Source: Enterococcus lactis (GTDB taxonomy: Bacteria > Bacillota > Bacilli > Lactobacillales > Enterococcaceae). Taken from it: a DNA stretch of 34,131 bases. Position 1 is the stretch's first letter; every line of letters starts with the position of its first letter. This document shows, piece after piece, positions 17,873 to 27,558 of the stretch. Position numbers and translations under genes: made by a program. The stretch lies in assembly GCF_015751045.1 (NCBI RefSeq), contig NZ_BNJW01000026.1:1-34131 (forward strand). Reading direction: 5' to 3'. The notes under the pieces are model-generated. The model made no database searches. It worked only from the letters and a program-made list of their open reading frames with translations, and was not told where the DNA came from.

Positions 17873-18210
17873 CCGCATTCTTCCTCTGTGACCCATTTTT
17901 CGCTCCAAACTTGTATTTGACGCATTGCTTTTTGCAAGTCTGCTCCTTTTTCAGTCAAGAGATATTCTGAACGGCTTTTTTCACTACAGGCAATGTTTCG
18001 AGTGACTATTCCTTCTTTTTCTAATTCCTTCAAGCGTTCGACCAATACCCGATCACTAACCATCGGGATTTTTGCCGCAAGCTCGACAAAGCGTTGCGGA
18101 CCATTTTCGAGTAGTACATCGATAATCAATCCGTTCCATTTTTTTCCTAAAATAGAGAACGTTTTTTCAAATTTAGGACACAAAACGAATTCTGTCTGTG
18201 TTAGCTCCAT
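17869..18210 (-). CDS. YodB-like HxlR-family redox-sensing repressor
   Basis: This 113-aa winged-helix protein of the HxlR family begins with the conserved cysteine (Cys11) followed by PKFEKTFSILGKKWNGLII. That closely resembles B. subtilis YodB, which uses its N-terminal Cys to sense diamide and quinones. Two further cysteines (Cys75 and Cys112, next to last) could be redox partners, as the C-terminal cysteines are in YodB. The recognition region RVLVERLKELEKEGIV (54-69) is typical. Two adjacent ATGs exist (18213 and 18210); the second is taken because GAGGTG is then 6 nt upstream rather than 3. Its promoter carries a palindrome shared with the nitroreductase promoter at 27.5 kb, which predicts autoregulation and a small regulon. 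Confidence 0.85.
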   Translation of the reverse strand: MELTQTEFVLCPKFEKTFSILGKKWNGLIIDVLLENGPQRFVELAAKIPMVSDRVLVERLKELEKEGIVTRNIACSEKSRSEYLLTEKGADLQKAMRQIQVWSEKWVTEEECG

Positions 18211-18229
18211 CATACTCACCTCTTCCCAG

Positions 18230-18262
18230 AGTATAGCATAATCCTTACAAAACATAAGTCAA
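18230..18262 (-). promoter_or_regulatory. hxlR promoter with 15-bp palindromic operator
   Basis: On the minus strand, -35 TTGACT (18262-18257) is followed after 16 bp by TATGCT (18240-18235). An alternative -10, TATACT, overlaps it at 18235-18230. Between the hexamers, CTTATGTTTTGTAAG (18258-18244) is a near-perfect 15-bp palindrome. The 19 bp 18262-18244 match the nitroreductase promoter (27474-27492) at 16 of 19 positions in the same orientation. Confidence 0.65.
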
Positions 18263-18278
18263 GTTTGCTCAATTATAA

Positions 18279-21200
18279 TTATTTATTAATGTTTATGATT
18301 CGTTTCACCCGAAGTAAAATTAGGAAAACATTTTCTACAGGTTTATTCAGTGCTTCTGTCATTGCTTGTTGGTAAAGTCTTAGCTGTCCTTGATATTTTT
18401 GGACGATCGCGTCTATTTCTGCTGGATCATCCGGATGTAAAATGAAATCTGTTTTAAAATCATAGATATGGAGATGATCTTTTTCTTCTAAGTATCCATC
18501 GACGATTCCGTGGATCAATAGCTCATCTTCCTGATTTGGATAGTCTTGAAATACTTCATCAGCAGAAAGCAGCATGGAAAAAGGTTGTTCCCGTTTTACG
18601 TTTTCTTTGTTGGCAATCAATTGTTGCCCAAGTTCTGTTTGAAAGAACCATATAATAGAAGAAACATCTACTTTTTTTGCGACCTTTTCGTCTATTAACC
18701 GTTTCTTTACTAATTCCTGCAACTTTTGATTGATGCTCTCTGTAGTTGGCATCTCTAATGGCAGCAATTGCAATAAAGCATGGGTAGCTGTTCCAACAGC
18801 AGCTGCCGACACTTGCCGATCTTTTTGTAAAAATTTTGGTTCTGCTAGTTGTTCTTGCGTATAACGGAATTGACGAGATGCTGCCTTTGTCTGACTACTT
18901 TCCAGAGTCAAACGTGATTCTTGTGTATCATCTGGATCTTCGAATAATCGTTTGATCTCAGATACAGATTGATAACTTGTGGTTTGCGAAGAAGCCTGAT
19001 AAGGATATTCATAGGCTAGACGTTTTTGTAACGAATCTGCTAATACAGTTTCCTTTTCTTTCATCTGCTGATCTAAGTTAACCAGTTCTTTTTCAGCAAG
19101 CAACTGTCTTTGTTCAATGATTGTTTGCTGATTCATCCATGAAATAGAAAACTGTGCATTTGAATCTTGAAGGAGAGAAGTCGAAACTTCTTCCTCTAAG
19201 TATTTCTGCATTTCAGGATGACGGATCAATCCGTAACCAATCCAATTCATCAAGCTGCTTCTGCCCTTCAAACGTAGCGCAGGATCAAAAACCAACTCCT
19301 CATGATCAGCTGCTTCAGACCACGTTTGGATCATTTGCTCTTTATTTTTATAGGAACCGACAATGAAAAGCTTTTGTTCTGCCCGAGTCAATCCTACATA
19401 CAATTTACGCATTTCTTCCGACAACAATTTGTTTTGCTTTGCCAATTTGATGGCTTGAAACGGTAACGTATCATATAACACCCGTGTTTCAGGATCCATA
19501 TAGCGAATACCTGCTCCAAGTTTTTCTTCAAAAGCATACCGATTGCGCAAGTCTTGTAAGTTAAATTCTTTCGTCATATCTAACAAAAATACAACTGGAA
19601 ATTCCAAGCCTTTACTTGCATGGATCGTCATTACGCGAACAGCATTATCTTCTATTGAAATGACTGGTTCTGCTAAGTCTTTATCTTTTTCTTGCATTTT
19701 TTCAATGAAACGCACGAACTGATATAATCCTCTGAAAGAACTTTGCTCGTATGCTTTGGCACGATCGACCAATGCATAAAGATTGGCTTGTCTCTGTGCT
19801 CCTGCTGGCAAACCGACCACATACTCTAGATATCCCGTCTCATAATAGATATCCCATAGCAAGTCAGTGATCGAAGAACGGCGAGCAAGTTCTCGCCAAT
19901 GATCTAGTTGTTTGCCAAAATGTTCCAGCTTAGCCGCTAATTCATCTTCGTTTGATGCTTGATAAGCAAGCACAGCATCATAGTAAGTATGTGCACGGTC
20001 GGCTAATCGGATGCTGGCTAATTCTGGTTCAATCAAACCCACGACTGGCGAACGCAATACAGCCGCAAGCGGAATATCTTGATAGGGGTTGTCAATTAAT
20101 TGTAGCAGCGAGATCATCGTGCGAATTTCTGTCGCTTGAAAATAATTTTGAGCATCATTCATCTCCAAAGGAATATCCAATGTTTTGAAAATCTCTAAAA
20201 TCGTTAAGTTGTTCTTCTTTGTAGGTGTCAAGAGAACAATGTCTTTGTACTCTATCGGACGACTTTTCTTTGATTTTTTATCATAAATCATAAAGGAGGA
20301 ATCAATTAATTGACGAATTTTTAGTCCTGTCATAAAAAGTTCGCCTTCTGTTTTGTCTTCCAGTATATCGTCCGTCGGAATCTCGATCTCTGATTCTTCC
20401 TGTTCTTTTTCATAGATCATGATTTCTGGCTCAAACTGTTCATTCTCCGGAAAGTCTGAGAATCCCTGTATGAGTTTGGCTGCTTCGTCATAATTGATTT
20501 GACCTACTGCTGGATCCATTAGTTGTTCAAAAATAAGATTCGTAAAAGAAAGGACTTCTTTTCTAGAGCGGAAGTTCTCAGCCAAAACGATCCGACGTCC
20601 GCCTTCTTTCTTTGAAAAATTCTCGTATTTCCCGATAAATAAACTAGGATCTGCTAAACGGAAAGAATAAATGGATTGTTTGACATCCCCAACCATAAAC
20701 ATATTTCCTTTTGTATCGTCAGGTTCTCTTAGCCAGTATAAAATGGCTTCTTGTAATTGGTTCACGTCTTGATATTCATCTACCATTACTTCTTTGAATT
20801 TTTTTCGATAATGTTTTGAAGCTTCACTTGGCAGCCATGCATCTTTCGTTTTTTCTGTGAGAATCTGCAACGCTAGATGTTCCAGATCATTGAAATCCAA
20901 CACACCTTTTTCCCGTTTACGCATACTGAAACCGTCCATAAAGATTTGCGTGACTTTTGTCATTTCTTCGACTAACGGTAGTGCTTTTTCCGTTAATTCT
21001 TCTATTTGGCTTGGTGAAACAGGAAAGTAACTTTTACTTATCTGCTGAATCAATTTTTTTGCTTTATCCCTCATGCCCTTGACTTCATTGGATATTTCTT
21101 TCAATTCTGCTTTACGACTGCTCTTAAAAGTTGAAAAAGTCAGTTGTTCCAAACTAGCATAAGCTTCTTCTAACCGATCTTGCGAGAAAGCTTCATAGAT

Positions 21201-22001
21201 ATTTTTGATCTGCTGTTGTTCTCCGGCCACTTGCTCATGCATTTTTTCTAATTCTTCACCTTGTGCTAACTGAGTCATCTGTTCATATAATTGTACACAT
21301 TGGTATATATCTGCCAAAACTAAAGGACGGATTTGTTCTTGATATAATCGAGATTTCGCTAGCCCCTCAGTCAAACGATAATTATCGCTTAACTGTTCTA
21401 GCCATTTTTGGGGGTCAGGGTTGGCACGGGCAAACTCATAAAGAGAAAACACCAGATTCGTCAAGCCGTCATCTGAACGATCATTAGAAAAGTTCATTGT
21501 TAATTGGAAAAATCGTTCATCATTTTCTGCGTAAAGTGCTTCTCTCAGCTCGTCCCACACATCCTCCTTCATCAAGATCGTTTCTGTTTCATCTGTTAAC
21601 ATGCGAAAGACCGGATCAATATCAATTAAGTAATAATAACGTCGAATAACTGTTAGACAAAAAGCATGTAAGGTTGAGATATTCGCTGTGGGCAATAAAA
21701 CTAACTGCTTAGTAAAATGCTGTCTTCGTACAGGGTCGCTTTCGCTGTTGACCGCTTCTTGTAATGCCTCTTGAATTCTTTCTTTCATTTCTCTTGCGGC
21801 TGCTTCAGTAAATGTCACAATCAGTAATTCATCGATATCAAAACCCATTTTTAATTTTTCAATCACTCTTCGAACAAGCACTGTAGTTTTACCTGATCCG
21901 GCAGACGCAGAGACTAACAAATTATCTCCTTGATCGAAAATCGCCTGCCACTGATCATCTGTAAATCGTTCATTTTGCGGTTTTAAAGGAATTTGATTCA
22001 C
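18279..22001 (-). CDS. addA: AddA helicase-nuclease subunit
   Basis: This 1240-aa UvrD-like superfamily 1A helicase is fused to a C-terminal RecB-family nuclease. Walker A is SASAGSGKTT (31-40), the DEXX box is MVDEYQDVNQLQ (mid N-terminal third) and the late helicase motif is VMTIHASKGLEFPVVFL. The nuclease motif is GIVDGYLE followed by IYDFKTD (to residue 1185), with QLRLYQQAM after it. With AddB it resects double-strand breaks and loads RecA; lactococci call the pair RexAB. It starts with GTG at 22001, overlapping the addB stop by 4 nt (GTGA), and the ribosome site AAAGGAG lies in the end of addB. No terminator is evident before hxlR 68 nt downstream, so read-through is possible. Confidence 0.97.
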   Translation of the reverse strand: MNQIPLKPQNERFTDDQWQAIFDQGDNLLVSASAGSGKTTVLVRRVIEKLKMGFDIDELLIVTFTEAAAREMKERIQEALQEAVNSESDPVRRQHFTKQLVLLPTANISTLHAFCLTVIRRYYYLIDIDPVFRMLTDETETILMKEDVWDELREALYAENDERFFQLTMNFSNDRSDDGLTNLVFSLYEFARANPDPQKWLEQLSDNYRLTEGLAKSRLYQEQIRPLVLADIYQCVQLYEQMTQLAQGEELEKMHEQVAGEQQQIKNIYEAFSQDRLEEAYASLEQLTFSTFKSSRKAELKEISNEVKGMRDKAKKLIQQISKSYFPVSPSQIEELTEKALPLVEEMTKVTQIFMDGFSMRKREKGVLDFNDLEHLALQILTEKTKDAWLPSEASKHYRKKFKEVMVDEYQDVNQLQEAILYWLREPDDTKGNMFMVGDVKQSIYSFRLADPSLFIGKYENFSKKEGGRRIVLAENFRSRKEVLSFTNLIFEQLMDPAVGQINYDEAAKLIQGFSDFPENEQFEPEIMIYEKEQEESEIEIPTDDILEDKTEGELFMTGLKIRQLIDSSFMIYDKKSKKSRPIEYKDIVLLTPTKKNNLTILEIFKTLDIPLEMNDAQNYFQATEIRTMISLLQLIDNPYQDIPLAAVLRSPVVGLIEPELASIRLADRAHTYYDAVLAYQASNEDELAAKLEHFGKQLDHWRELARRSSITDLLWDIYYETGYLEYVVGLPAGAQRQANLYALVDRAKAYEQSSFRGLYQFVRFIEKMQEKDKDLAEPVISIEDNAVRVMTIHASKGLEFPVVFLLDMTKEFNLQDLRNRYAFEEKLGAGIRYMDPETRVLYDTLPFQAIKLAKQNKLLSEEMRKLYVGLTRAEQKLFIVGSYKNKEQMIQTWSEAADHEELVFDPALRLKGRSSLMNWIGYGLIRHPEMQKYLEEEVSTSLLQDSNAQFSISWMNQQTIIEQRQLLAEKELVNLDQQMKEKETVLADSLQKRLAYEYPYQASSQTTSYQSVSEIKRLFEDPDDTQESRLTLESSQTKAASRQFRYTQEQLAEPKFLQKDRQVSAAAVGTATHALLQLLPLEMPTTESINQKLQELVKKRLIDEKVAKKVDVSSIIWFFQTELGQQLIANKENVKREQPFSMLLSADEVFQDYPNQEDELLIHGIVDGYLEEKDHLHIYDFKTDFILHPDDPAEIDAIVQKYQGQLRLYQQAMTEALNKPVENVFLILLRVKRIININK

Positions 22002-25000
22002 TCTTCTTCACTCCTTTTCAATATTCTGCGCAGTGCTTCTTCCTTATCTATTTTCTCCAGACGGTGGTAATTATTTTCTTTCAGCATCACATCAAACGTA
22101 CAGATGCTTCTGAATGGACAAAATTCGCAGGCAATTCGCTGTTTATCTTTATAAGCTGGGTTCAGTTTGATTTCTCCGGAAGTGATTGCATCTCCAGCTA
22201 ACCGCATATTTTCCCGATTATGCGCCATGAATAGTTGCAGTTCTTCTTCCGTGAAAAATTTATCTTTGCTGAAACTACCTTTTTGGTATTCATCTTTCGC
22301 ATTTTTTTTCACTGGATAGATCAGTGATTGTTCTTTTGTTTCCAGTGAATGATCTAGTACTTCTAAAAGAGCGGGATCATCGACAAAAACGCCATCATAA
22401 CTAAATTTTTTCAATGTATTCTTCTCTACATCATCTGTCTCTGTCAATACAGGATTATGAACATGTAAATAATAAGAGCCTGCTGGTTTAACAGCCGCCT
22501 TTCCAGTCAAACGTACCGCATCCATCAATGCTACGTCCAGATACGTCAATAATTGCATAGCCATGCCATAATAAGCTTCTGTGACATCAAATGAACGTCC
22601 ACTAGATTTGTAATCAATAACGCTTAACCAAGTGTCTTCTTGTTCAGAAGCTACATCAATCCGATCGATTTTTCCTCGAACGTGGAGTTTACCACCATTA
22701 CTCAACGGTAATTCCAGACCTGTGATACCTTTTGCTCCAGCAATCTGACCAAATAAAATCTCCGTCTGTAGAGGATGCATGCCCGTATTTTTGCTCTGTT
22801 TGTGCAAAGCCCATGCCACTTTTTGGATCGTCTGTCCTAATTGATAGCGGATATAGTTCATTCTTGCAGAACTATCCAATATCTCAAACCGAAGTTCTCC
22901 GAACACTTCTTGCAGCACTTTTTCAGTGAAGTCTTTACGCTGCGCATCGGTCATATTCACTAAGGATAATTGGTTTGAAAACAGTAGCTTGAAGAAACGA
23001 TCCAATGATTCATGATAAAAATCACCTGTTGCTGCTGGAGTCAGACCATAAACAGTTCGTTCTTTCAATTTCAAACCAAATTGCATGAAGTATTTGTATT
23101 CACAATTATAAAAATTCTCCATACGTGAAATCGAAGTATAAATTTCTTTTCCATAAAGCTCTTCCGCCATTTTTTCTGGCATCGAAACAGGCACATTCAA
23201 ATGTTCCTGACTTTCAAAGATTTGTAAAGCAAAATTGCGCCATGAGGAATTCAGTACTAATTCTTTGAGCTTTTGCCAATGCTTTGGTACAGGTTTCTTT
23301 TCATCTAAAGCTAATCGATAAATCCTATTGACTGTATTGATTCCGCTTCTGTAAGTTCCTACATAACAATCAGGATCGCTTTCGATCGTCAAATGCTCTT
23401 TTCTCTCGACGGGAACTGATAAATATTCTGTGATTCTGCGCAAATAAGGAGACATCTTCAGTGAACCATCTGTGTCATAGCTTTGTGCATAGCTAAGATA
23501 TAATCGATCCGTTCCGGAAAGAAAAACAAGGTAGGCTTGGAAAGGCTCAAAAGAGATACTTTCTTTGGATGGGTCGAATAAAAACTGTCCATCTGGCAAA
23601 GCTTGATTTAATACTTCTCGTTCTTCACTGGACAACAATCCTTTTGTTTCTTTACGGTCTGGAAACACTTGATCATTCAAACCTAATGCAAAAGTGACGG
23701 CAGCTTGATTCGGTCGAACTAATTCCAAACGGTTGATTCGCACTTGGTCGATTGCGGTAGGGATTTTACCATAACTTAGATTTTCTAGACCACTCGTAAT
23801 GATTTCTTGGAACAGTGACCAGTCAAAAGCCGATTCACCATAAATGACTACATATTCATCCAGCAGATCAATCAGCGCTCCCCATGTCTGCTCATGGTTT
23901 CTTGCCGCTTCTAAGTTTCCTCTATCTACTTCCTGATTACGCCAAAACAATAATTGTTGCTGTACACCACTTTGGATCAAAAATTGATAAAAAACATTTG
24001 CGGCCGCTTGTCCTGTTTTGCTTTTCTTTATTTTTTTAAAAAATGCAGGTATAGATTTCTGAAATAATCGTCTAATCGTATTTGACTGTTCTTCCAGATG
24101 CTGTACGTCTTCAATCTGCTCTGCTTCAAAATCATACGCTACAAACTGCCAATCTTTTTCACGCGTCCAGTAAGTGCCTTGATAATTATAAGCAAGTGCG
24201 ACATTTTCTGTGATGTCCAATTTTTTCCTGAATTCATCTCGTTCTTGTTTCCATTCATCCAGTTCGGTTTCTGTTTCCATCGATAGGAACAATTCCGTCT
24301 TGAAAAAACGCATAATATCACTTAATCGATAAGAATAACGGTCAAGAGCGAACAGACTGTTGATCCATTCAATCAGCGGATGATTTTCCATCATTTGTTC
24401 TTCATCGATATAAAAAGGAATCGCCATTTCTTGAAAGATTGGTCGAAGAATATTTCCATATAAGGACATATTTTTTGTCAGTACTTGGATATCACGATAA
24501 CGGTAGTTTTCTTCACTGACTAGCCGTCTGATTTCAACGGCTAACTGTCGGACTTCCTCAGTTGGATTTTCAGCTTCCCACAAATGGAGAGCCTCTTGTT
24601 CCCCTAATTTGCGGACGGTTGCTTTCTTTTGGCTAGAAGTCTCTTCCCACATCGTTTGCAGCAACTGCAGCGCTGTCGGACGATTCTGCTCTGGCGCAAA
24701 ACGATCTACTAATATAGGGACTTTCCGTTCTCTCGCACTTTGAAAAAGACGGAAATAAAGCTTTCCAGTCTCATGAAAGAGCGTAAGTACTTCTGGAAGA
24801 TCCGCTGTATAAGGACGATCCAACAATAAATCGACAACTAATTGCCCCTTTTCCATCATTGCCTGCAGTAATTGATACTCTTGCCCATTGATTCGGGAAA
24901 AACCGCTGACGATAAATTTGACGTTGGTGAAATCTTGTGTCTGCATATAATTTGCTAGTATAGCCAGTGCATCTTCATTTGATAGGGCACGTTCGGTCAA

Positions 25001-25525
25001 TTCGCTGTCATAAGCTGAAAAAATCAGCTTCAAGTCTTTCATTTTAAGTTGCTGGTCTTCTGCATTCGGTGAATCACCAAATAAAAGCATCAAGTCTTCC
25101 GGTTGAATATTCCCTATGCGCAATTCACTATAGAGTTCTTGCAATTGGCGAATAAATCCTCTTTTATTGATTTCTCCGCGAAAGATCGTTAATTCTTCCT
25201 CATGTTTTTCTAAAATCTGTCGCAAGATCATCGCAGATCCGGATTCTGATAACTCATTTCCTGTAAGAAGGGTTGTCTGTTGCAGCAAATACCAAGCCAG
25301 ACGGTAAAAACTGAATACTTGAACATTTGTTGTGCTGAAAGCTTTTTTCCCGCTTCTTCTTCGCATCTCCGCTAAAATTTCTTGTTCCTGTTCGAATTTG
25401 CTGTAATTGGGAACAAGAAAAAATACTTGGTTGCTTGCATCCTGGTCGAGCCAAGCTGACGCTTCGTCGATCAAGACTTGACGGTGATCTTTTTTCCCGT
25501 TTCCAAGAATAAATTGTAAAGACAT
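21998..25525 (-). CDS. addB: AddB helicase/nuclease-like subunit
   Basis: This 1175-aa partner of AddA has a Walker-A-like N terminus (FILGNGKKDH), a degenerate helicase body and a C-terminal nuclease domain (GKIDRIDV then VIDYKSSG). The four cysteines of the AddB iron-sulphur cluster are present: Cys808 (NCEYKYF) and Cys1133, Cys1136 and Cys1142 (ACEFCPFRSIC). It lacks the canonical GxxxxGK-T Walker A seen in B. subtilis AddB (here GNGKKDH), as in the RexB branch of lactic acid bacteria, whose ATPase role is doubtful. AAGGAGG lies before the ATG. It is the first gene of addBA. Confidence 0.95.
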   Translation of the reverse strand: MSLQFILGNGKKDHRQVLIDEASAWLDQDASNQVFFLVPNYSKFEQEQEILAEMRRRSGKKAFSTTNVQVFSFYRLAWYLLQQTTLLTGNELSESGSAMILRQILEKHEEELTIFRGEINKRGFIRQLQELYSELRIGNIQPEDLMLLFGDSPNAEDQQLKMKDLKLIFSAYDSELTERALSNEDALAILANYMQTQDFTNVKFIVSGFSRINGQEYQLLQAMMEKGQLVVDLLLDRPYTADLPEVLTLFHETGKLYFRLFQSARERKVPILVDRFAPEQNRPTALQLLQTMWEETSSQKKATVRKLGEQEALHLWEAENPTEEVRQLAVEIRRLVSEENYRYRDIQVLTKNMSLYGNILRPIFQEMAIPFYIDEEQMMENHPLIEWINSLFALDRYSYRLSDIMRFFKTELFLSMETETELDEWKQERDEFRKKLDITENVALAYNYQGTYWTREKDWQFVAYDFEAEQIEDVQHLEEQSNTIRRLFQKSIPAFFKKIKKSKTGQAAANVFYQFLIQSGVQQQLLFWRNQEVDRGNLEAARNHEQTWGALIDLLDEYVVIYGESAFDWSLFQEIITSGLENLSYGKIPTAIDQVRINRLELVRPNQAAVTFALGLNDQVFPDRKETKGLLSSEEREVLNQALPDGQFLFDPSKESISFEPFQAYLVFLSGTDRLYLSYAQSYDTDGSLKMSPYLRRITEYLSVPVERKEHLTIESDPDCYVGTYRSGINTVNRIYRLALDEKKPVPKHWQKLKELVLNSSWRNFALQIFESQEHLNVPVSMPEKMAEELYGKEIYTSISRMENFYNCEYKYFMQFGLKLKERTVYGLTPAATGDFYHESLDRFFKLLFSNQLSLVNMTDAQRKDFTEKVLQEVFGELRFEILDSSARMNYIRYQLGQTIQKVAWALHKQSKNTGMHPLQTEILFGQIAGAKGITGLELPLSNGGKLHVRGKIDRIDVASEQEDTWLSVIDYKSSGRSFDVTEAYYGMAMQLLTYLDVALMDAVRLTGKAAVKPAGSYYLHVHNPVLTETDDVEKNTLKKFSYDGVFVDDPALLEVLDHSLETKEQSLIYPVKKNAKDEYQKGSFSKDKFFTEEELQLFMAHNRENMRLAGDAITSGEIKLNPAYKDKQRIACEFCPFRSICTFDVMLKENNYHRLEKIDKEEALRRILKRSEEE

Positions 25526-25654
25526 GCTTTTCCTCCTTCAACACATGATACGGTGCTTCTTTATTATATCAAAAAATACTGAACATTTGTTCTATATTCT
25601 TCAAATTATATACTTTTATGGTTCTGATATTTCTATCTTTTTTGAGTATACGCA

Positions 25655-25695
25655 AAAAGACAGGAATCGCTACAAATAAGCAATTCCTGTCTTTT
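25655..25695 (-). terminator. dtpT terminator
   Basis: AAAAGACAGGAATCGC (25655-25670) pairs with GCAATTCCTGTCTTTT (25680-25695) with a single mismatch. On the minus strand it is followed by TTTTTG. It lies just downstream of the dtpT stop at 25706. Confidence 0.85.
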
Positions 25696-25705
25696 CGTGA
25701 GTTGA

Positions 25706-27172
25706 TTAATGGATAGATCCCATTAGTTTTTTGATTGGTTCTTTCACAGTAAATAGCAAGATACCACCAACGATTGCTACTGCACCGATAATACCGAAGT
25801 AGGCAGATTCTGTTCCCGGTGTGTAGAAGCGTGCAATTTGTGCATTGATTGCTTGTGAAGAAGCATCAGCTAAGAACCAAATAGCGATTGTTTGTGATTC
25901 AAATGCTCGTGGTGCTAATTTCGTTGTTACAGACAAACCAACTGGTGAAAGACACAATTCAGCAATAACCACGATGAAGAAACTTCCTAACAACCACAAT
26001 GGACTTACTTTTCCACTTGTCCCATAAAGCATACCTGGCAACATCAATAGTAAGTATGATAATCCTGCAAACAAAAGACCAAGAGAGAATTTCACTACTG
26101 TAGATGGTTGGCGTTTGCCAAGTTTTGTCCACATCGTTACGAATACCGGTGTCAAAATAAAGATGAAAATCGGATTCAATGATTGATACCAGCTTGCTTG
26201 GATCGTCACACCAAATAGTGTAGATTGCGTACGTTCACTAGCAAATAAAGCTAAGATAGATGAACCTTGTTCTTGTAATGACCAGAAAATGATTGCTGCA
26301 AGGAATAATGGGATATACGCCCATACTCTTGGTTTTTCTTCAGCAGTTACATCTTTTGAAGTCAACATTTTGATAAAGTAATACAACGGTAAGATAATCC
26401 CCAATACACTGATTGTATTGACAAAAAAGTCGATTGTCAGATGACCAGTTAATTGTGCCCCACCGAATACTGCAGCGATAACAACAAGTGCGATGATCAA
26501 GTTACGGATGAATCCTTTACGTTCTTCAGTTGTCAAAGGATTCGGCGGTGTAGTACCCACTCCGTCTAATGTCTTGCGTCCTTGGATAATGTATTGTAAT
26601 AATCCAAAGAACATCCCAATAGCAGCTAAAGAGAACCCTAAATGGTAGTTATATTCTTGACCGATTGTCCCAACGATTAGTGGTGCTAATAATGCTCCTA
26701 AGTTGACACCCATGTAAAAAATCGAAAATCCTGCATCTCTTCGCAAATCAGTCTTTGAATAAAGATGTCCGACCATGCCAGAAACGTTTGGTTTCAAAAA
26801 GGCGGTTCCGATAATAATCAATGCCATTGAAACAAATAATGTACTTACACCAAATGGTAAAGCCAAGACGATGTGTCCAAGCATAATGAAGACTCCACCA
26901 AAGAATACAGTGCGTTTTGCTCCTAACACTCGGTCAGATACCCATCCGCCGACGATACTAGACATGTAGATCAGCGATCCGTATATCGACATGATAGCTA
27001 ATGCTGTTGCTCGTGGTAATCCAAGTCCCCCGTTGGCAACTGTATCGTACATATAATAGATAAGTAATGCACGCATACCATAATAACTAAATCGTTCCCA
27101 CATCTCAGTGAAGAACAAAGTTGACAATCCCTTCGGCTGCCCGAAGAAGCCCTTGTCTTGCTGTTTTTCCAT
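25706..27172 (-). CDS. dtpT: POT-family proton-dependent di/tripeptide transporter
   Basis: This 488-aa membrane protein of full POT (PTR2) length has about 14 hydrophobic helices. The proton-coupling motif ExxERFxYY occurs as EMWERFSYYG (about 23-32). The second signature is the FYMGVNLGALLAPLIVG segment (about 151-167). It imports di- and tripeptides with protons. The ribosome site is modest (TTGGGG upstream of the ATG). The upstream region carries a CodY box one base from consensus, overlapping the transcription start, so the gene should be repressed in rich medium, as dtpT is in L. lactis. It is divergent from the nitroreductase gene. Confidence 0.95.
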   Translation of the reverse strand: MEKQQDKGFFGQPKGLSTLFFTEMWERFSYYGMRALLIYYMYDTVANGGLGLPRATALAIMSIYGSLIYMSSIVGGWVSDRVLGAKRTVFFGGVFIMLGHIVLALPFGVSTLFVSMALIIIGTAFLKPNVSGMVGHLYSKTDLRRDAGFSIFYMGVNLGALLAPLIVGTIGQEYNYHLGFSLAAIGMFFGLLQYIIQGRKTLDGVGTTPPNPLTTEERKGFIRNLIIALVVIAAVFGGAQLTGHLTIDFFVNTISVLGIILPLYYFIKMLTSKDVTAEEKPRVWAYIPLFLAAIIFWSLQEQGSSILALFASERTQSTLFGVTIQASWYQSLNPIFIFILTPVFVTMWTKLGKRQPSTVVKFSLGLLFAGLSYLLLMLPGMLYGTSGKVSPLWLLGSFFIVVIAELCLSPVGLSVTTKLAPRAFESQTIAIWFLADASSQAINAQIARFYTPGTESAYFGIIGAVAIVGGILLFTVKEPIKKLMGSIH

Positions 27173-27193
27173 AATCTATACCCCAATTCTTTA

Positions 27194-27213
27194 AATTTTC
27201 AGAAAATATTATA
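27194..27213 (-). promoter_or_regulatory. CodY box and -10 of dtpT
   Basis: AATTTTCAGAAAATA (27194-27208) matches the CodY consensus AATTTTCWGAAAATT at 14 of 15 positions. On the minus strand a consensus -10 TATAAT occupies 27213-27208, so the box lies over the transcription start, a repressing position. A weaker CodY-like site (11 of 15) is at 27264-27278. Confidence 0.75.
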
Positions 27214-27473
27214 CATCTTTACCGAAAAATTTAACTAAAAAACTTATTTAAGAAATATAAACTAATTTTCTATAAAAACAAGTAATTTTTAATGGCAATA
27301 TCATAAAAAAAAGAAGATAGAGATTTAATAATTATATATCAGCTGTTTTTTTCGAATAAGCAAAAATTCCTAAAACACAGCAATGAAAGCGATAACCAAG
27401 AAAATCCTTTTCTAACGATTTCCCTTATTAAAATTGTTTTTTGAACTTCGCTTATTTTTTGTGAGCATATCTG
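27214..27473. other. AT-rich divergent intergenic region
   Basis: This is the middle of the 386-bp gap between dtpT and the nitroreductase gene. It holds no plausible gene. The recognisable items are a weak second CodY-like site (27264-27278) and TGAAAGCGATAACC (27384-27397), which fits the CcpA cre consensus (TGWAANCGNTNWCA) at every position but the last. The rest is low-complexity A/T. Confidence 0.4.
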
Positions 27474-27502
27474 TTTACTTACTTTTTGTAAGATGATATA
27501 CT
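27474..27502 (+). promoter_or_regulatory. Nitroreductase promoter with CTTAC-N5-GTAAG operator
   Basis: -35 TTTACT (27474-27479) and -10 TATACT (27497-27502) have an ideal 17-bp spacing. CTTACTTTTTGTAAG (27478-27492) is a perfect 15-bp palindrome filling the spacer. It closely matches the operator in the hxlR promoter and is therefore the predicted binding site of that YodB-like regulator. Confidence 0.7.
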
Positions 27503-27558
27503 TCATTTCGTAATCAATTAAAAAAATGCAAAACGCAAATCAAAGGAGAAATTTTATT

